The translations under genes and the position numbers were made by a program. Below the pieces are notes generated by a model. It was not told the origin of the DNA and searched no databases. It saw nothing but the letters and a program-made list of their open reading frames with translations. Of a stretch of DNA of 64,000 nt, positions 63,861 through 64,000 are shown piece after piece. The stretch lies in NCBI GenBank assembly GCA_049303905.1, contig JBAQNP010000005.1, forward strand, positions 1 through 64,000, in the 5' to 3' direction. Source of the DNA: UBA2206 sp049303905 (lineage in GTDB: Bacteria; Patescibacteriota; Minisyncoccia; Moranbacterales; UBA2206). The first letter of the stretch is position 1, and each line of letters opens with the position of its first letter.

Positions 63861-64000
63861 ATGTATATCTTCAGCCCTAAAAATTCTACCGGATCATCCG
63901 GCAAAAAACGTTTTAAAATTAATTGGAAATTCCTACGAAAATCGGCTTTGATTTTTTTTGGCGCTATCTTGCTTTTTGTTATTGCGGTTTTCGCTTGGTT
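63861..64000 (+). CDS. Membrane protein start, possibly penicillin-binding protein (partial)
   Basis: Only the first 46 codons are present. A short polar start with basic residues (SGKKRFKINWKFLRKS) is followed by one TM helix (ALIFFGAILLFVIAVFAW) that runs off the window. This is the N-terminal layout of class A penicillin-binding proteins of CPR bacteria, but many other one-TM proteins look the same. The identification is a guess. Confidence 0.5.
   Translation, partial: MYIFSPKNSTGSSGKKRFKINWKFLRKSALIFFGAILLFVIAVFAW

Overview
The window is a compact, AT-rich bacterial chromosome segment. It looks like a member of the Candidate Phyla Radiation (Patescibacteria, probably the Parcubacteria side). 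The evidence is inference from gene content: small informational genes in short operons, many predicted surface proteins with lamin-tail, PKD or PEGA-like modules, GspE-type ATPases, ATP-grasp and DHH-type proteins, and many genes without a canonical Shine-Dalgarno site. Promoters are ordinary sigma70-like (TTGACA-N17-TATAAT), and several are listed. I saw no rRNA, tRNA or CRISPR array.

Layout. 1-5087: a leftward operon of secreted or surface proteins (PKD repeats; a Cys-rich 818-aa protein with three repeats) interleaved with three paralogous one-TM proteins. 5092-10927: leftward repair block uvrA-uvrC, a DUF559 nuclease-like gene bracketed by palindromic elements, and lexA with a candidate operator. 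11142-12747: a membrane thioredoxin-fold protein and small palindromic (MITE-like) repeats. 12795-17591: a defence-like island with a HepT-like toxin, an IS701/IS4-type insertion sequence, an AAA ATPase plus TOPRIM-like pair, a decayed RhuM gene and a DUF262-HNH nuclease. 17617-20430: TPR protein, AbrB-like protein, membrane protein and a catalytically dead HtrA. 20518-27226: an ABC transporter divergent from an LPXTG protein and its sortase, followed by two secreted proteins with strong ribosome binding sites. 27440-36816: a 1257-aa protein ending in a glycosyltransferase domain, then surface-polysaccharide genes (GT4, Wzz-like, rfbC, rfbB) and a PEGA protein. 37034-42115: rplU with a structured leader, recR, dnaB, an IS5-like element with a 3-bp target duplication, a lipoprotein, and tsaE. 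42259-46627: a degenerate DHH protein and a tandem GspE/PilB fusion. 46868-52789: small membrane peptides behind a structured leader, ruvB, a PH-domain protein, a lamin-tail protein, yebC and a flavodoxin. 53024-57287: a small gene between direct repeats, and a GNAT-like / carbamoyltransferase / SemiSWEET operon. 57516-64000: TrmB regulator, ruvC, then a 7TM protein followed by four consecutive ATP-grasp proteins (the first fused to a retropepsin-like domain), and the start of a membrane protein.

Two features stand out. First, the 7TM / ATP-grasp x4 cluster (58911-63790) looks like a dedicated peptide-bond or peptide-tailoring system and is the best candidate for an undescribed pathway. Second, the genome carries several families of short palindromic elements. 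Some lie in frame inside essential genes (uvrC, uvrA, tsaE, an AbrB-like gene, a lamin-tail gene), in the manner of Rickettsia palindromic elements. One family also frames a DUF559 nuclease gene in mirror order, which suggests a link between that nuclease and spread of the elements.
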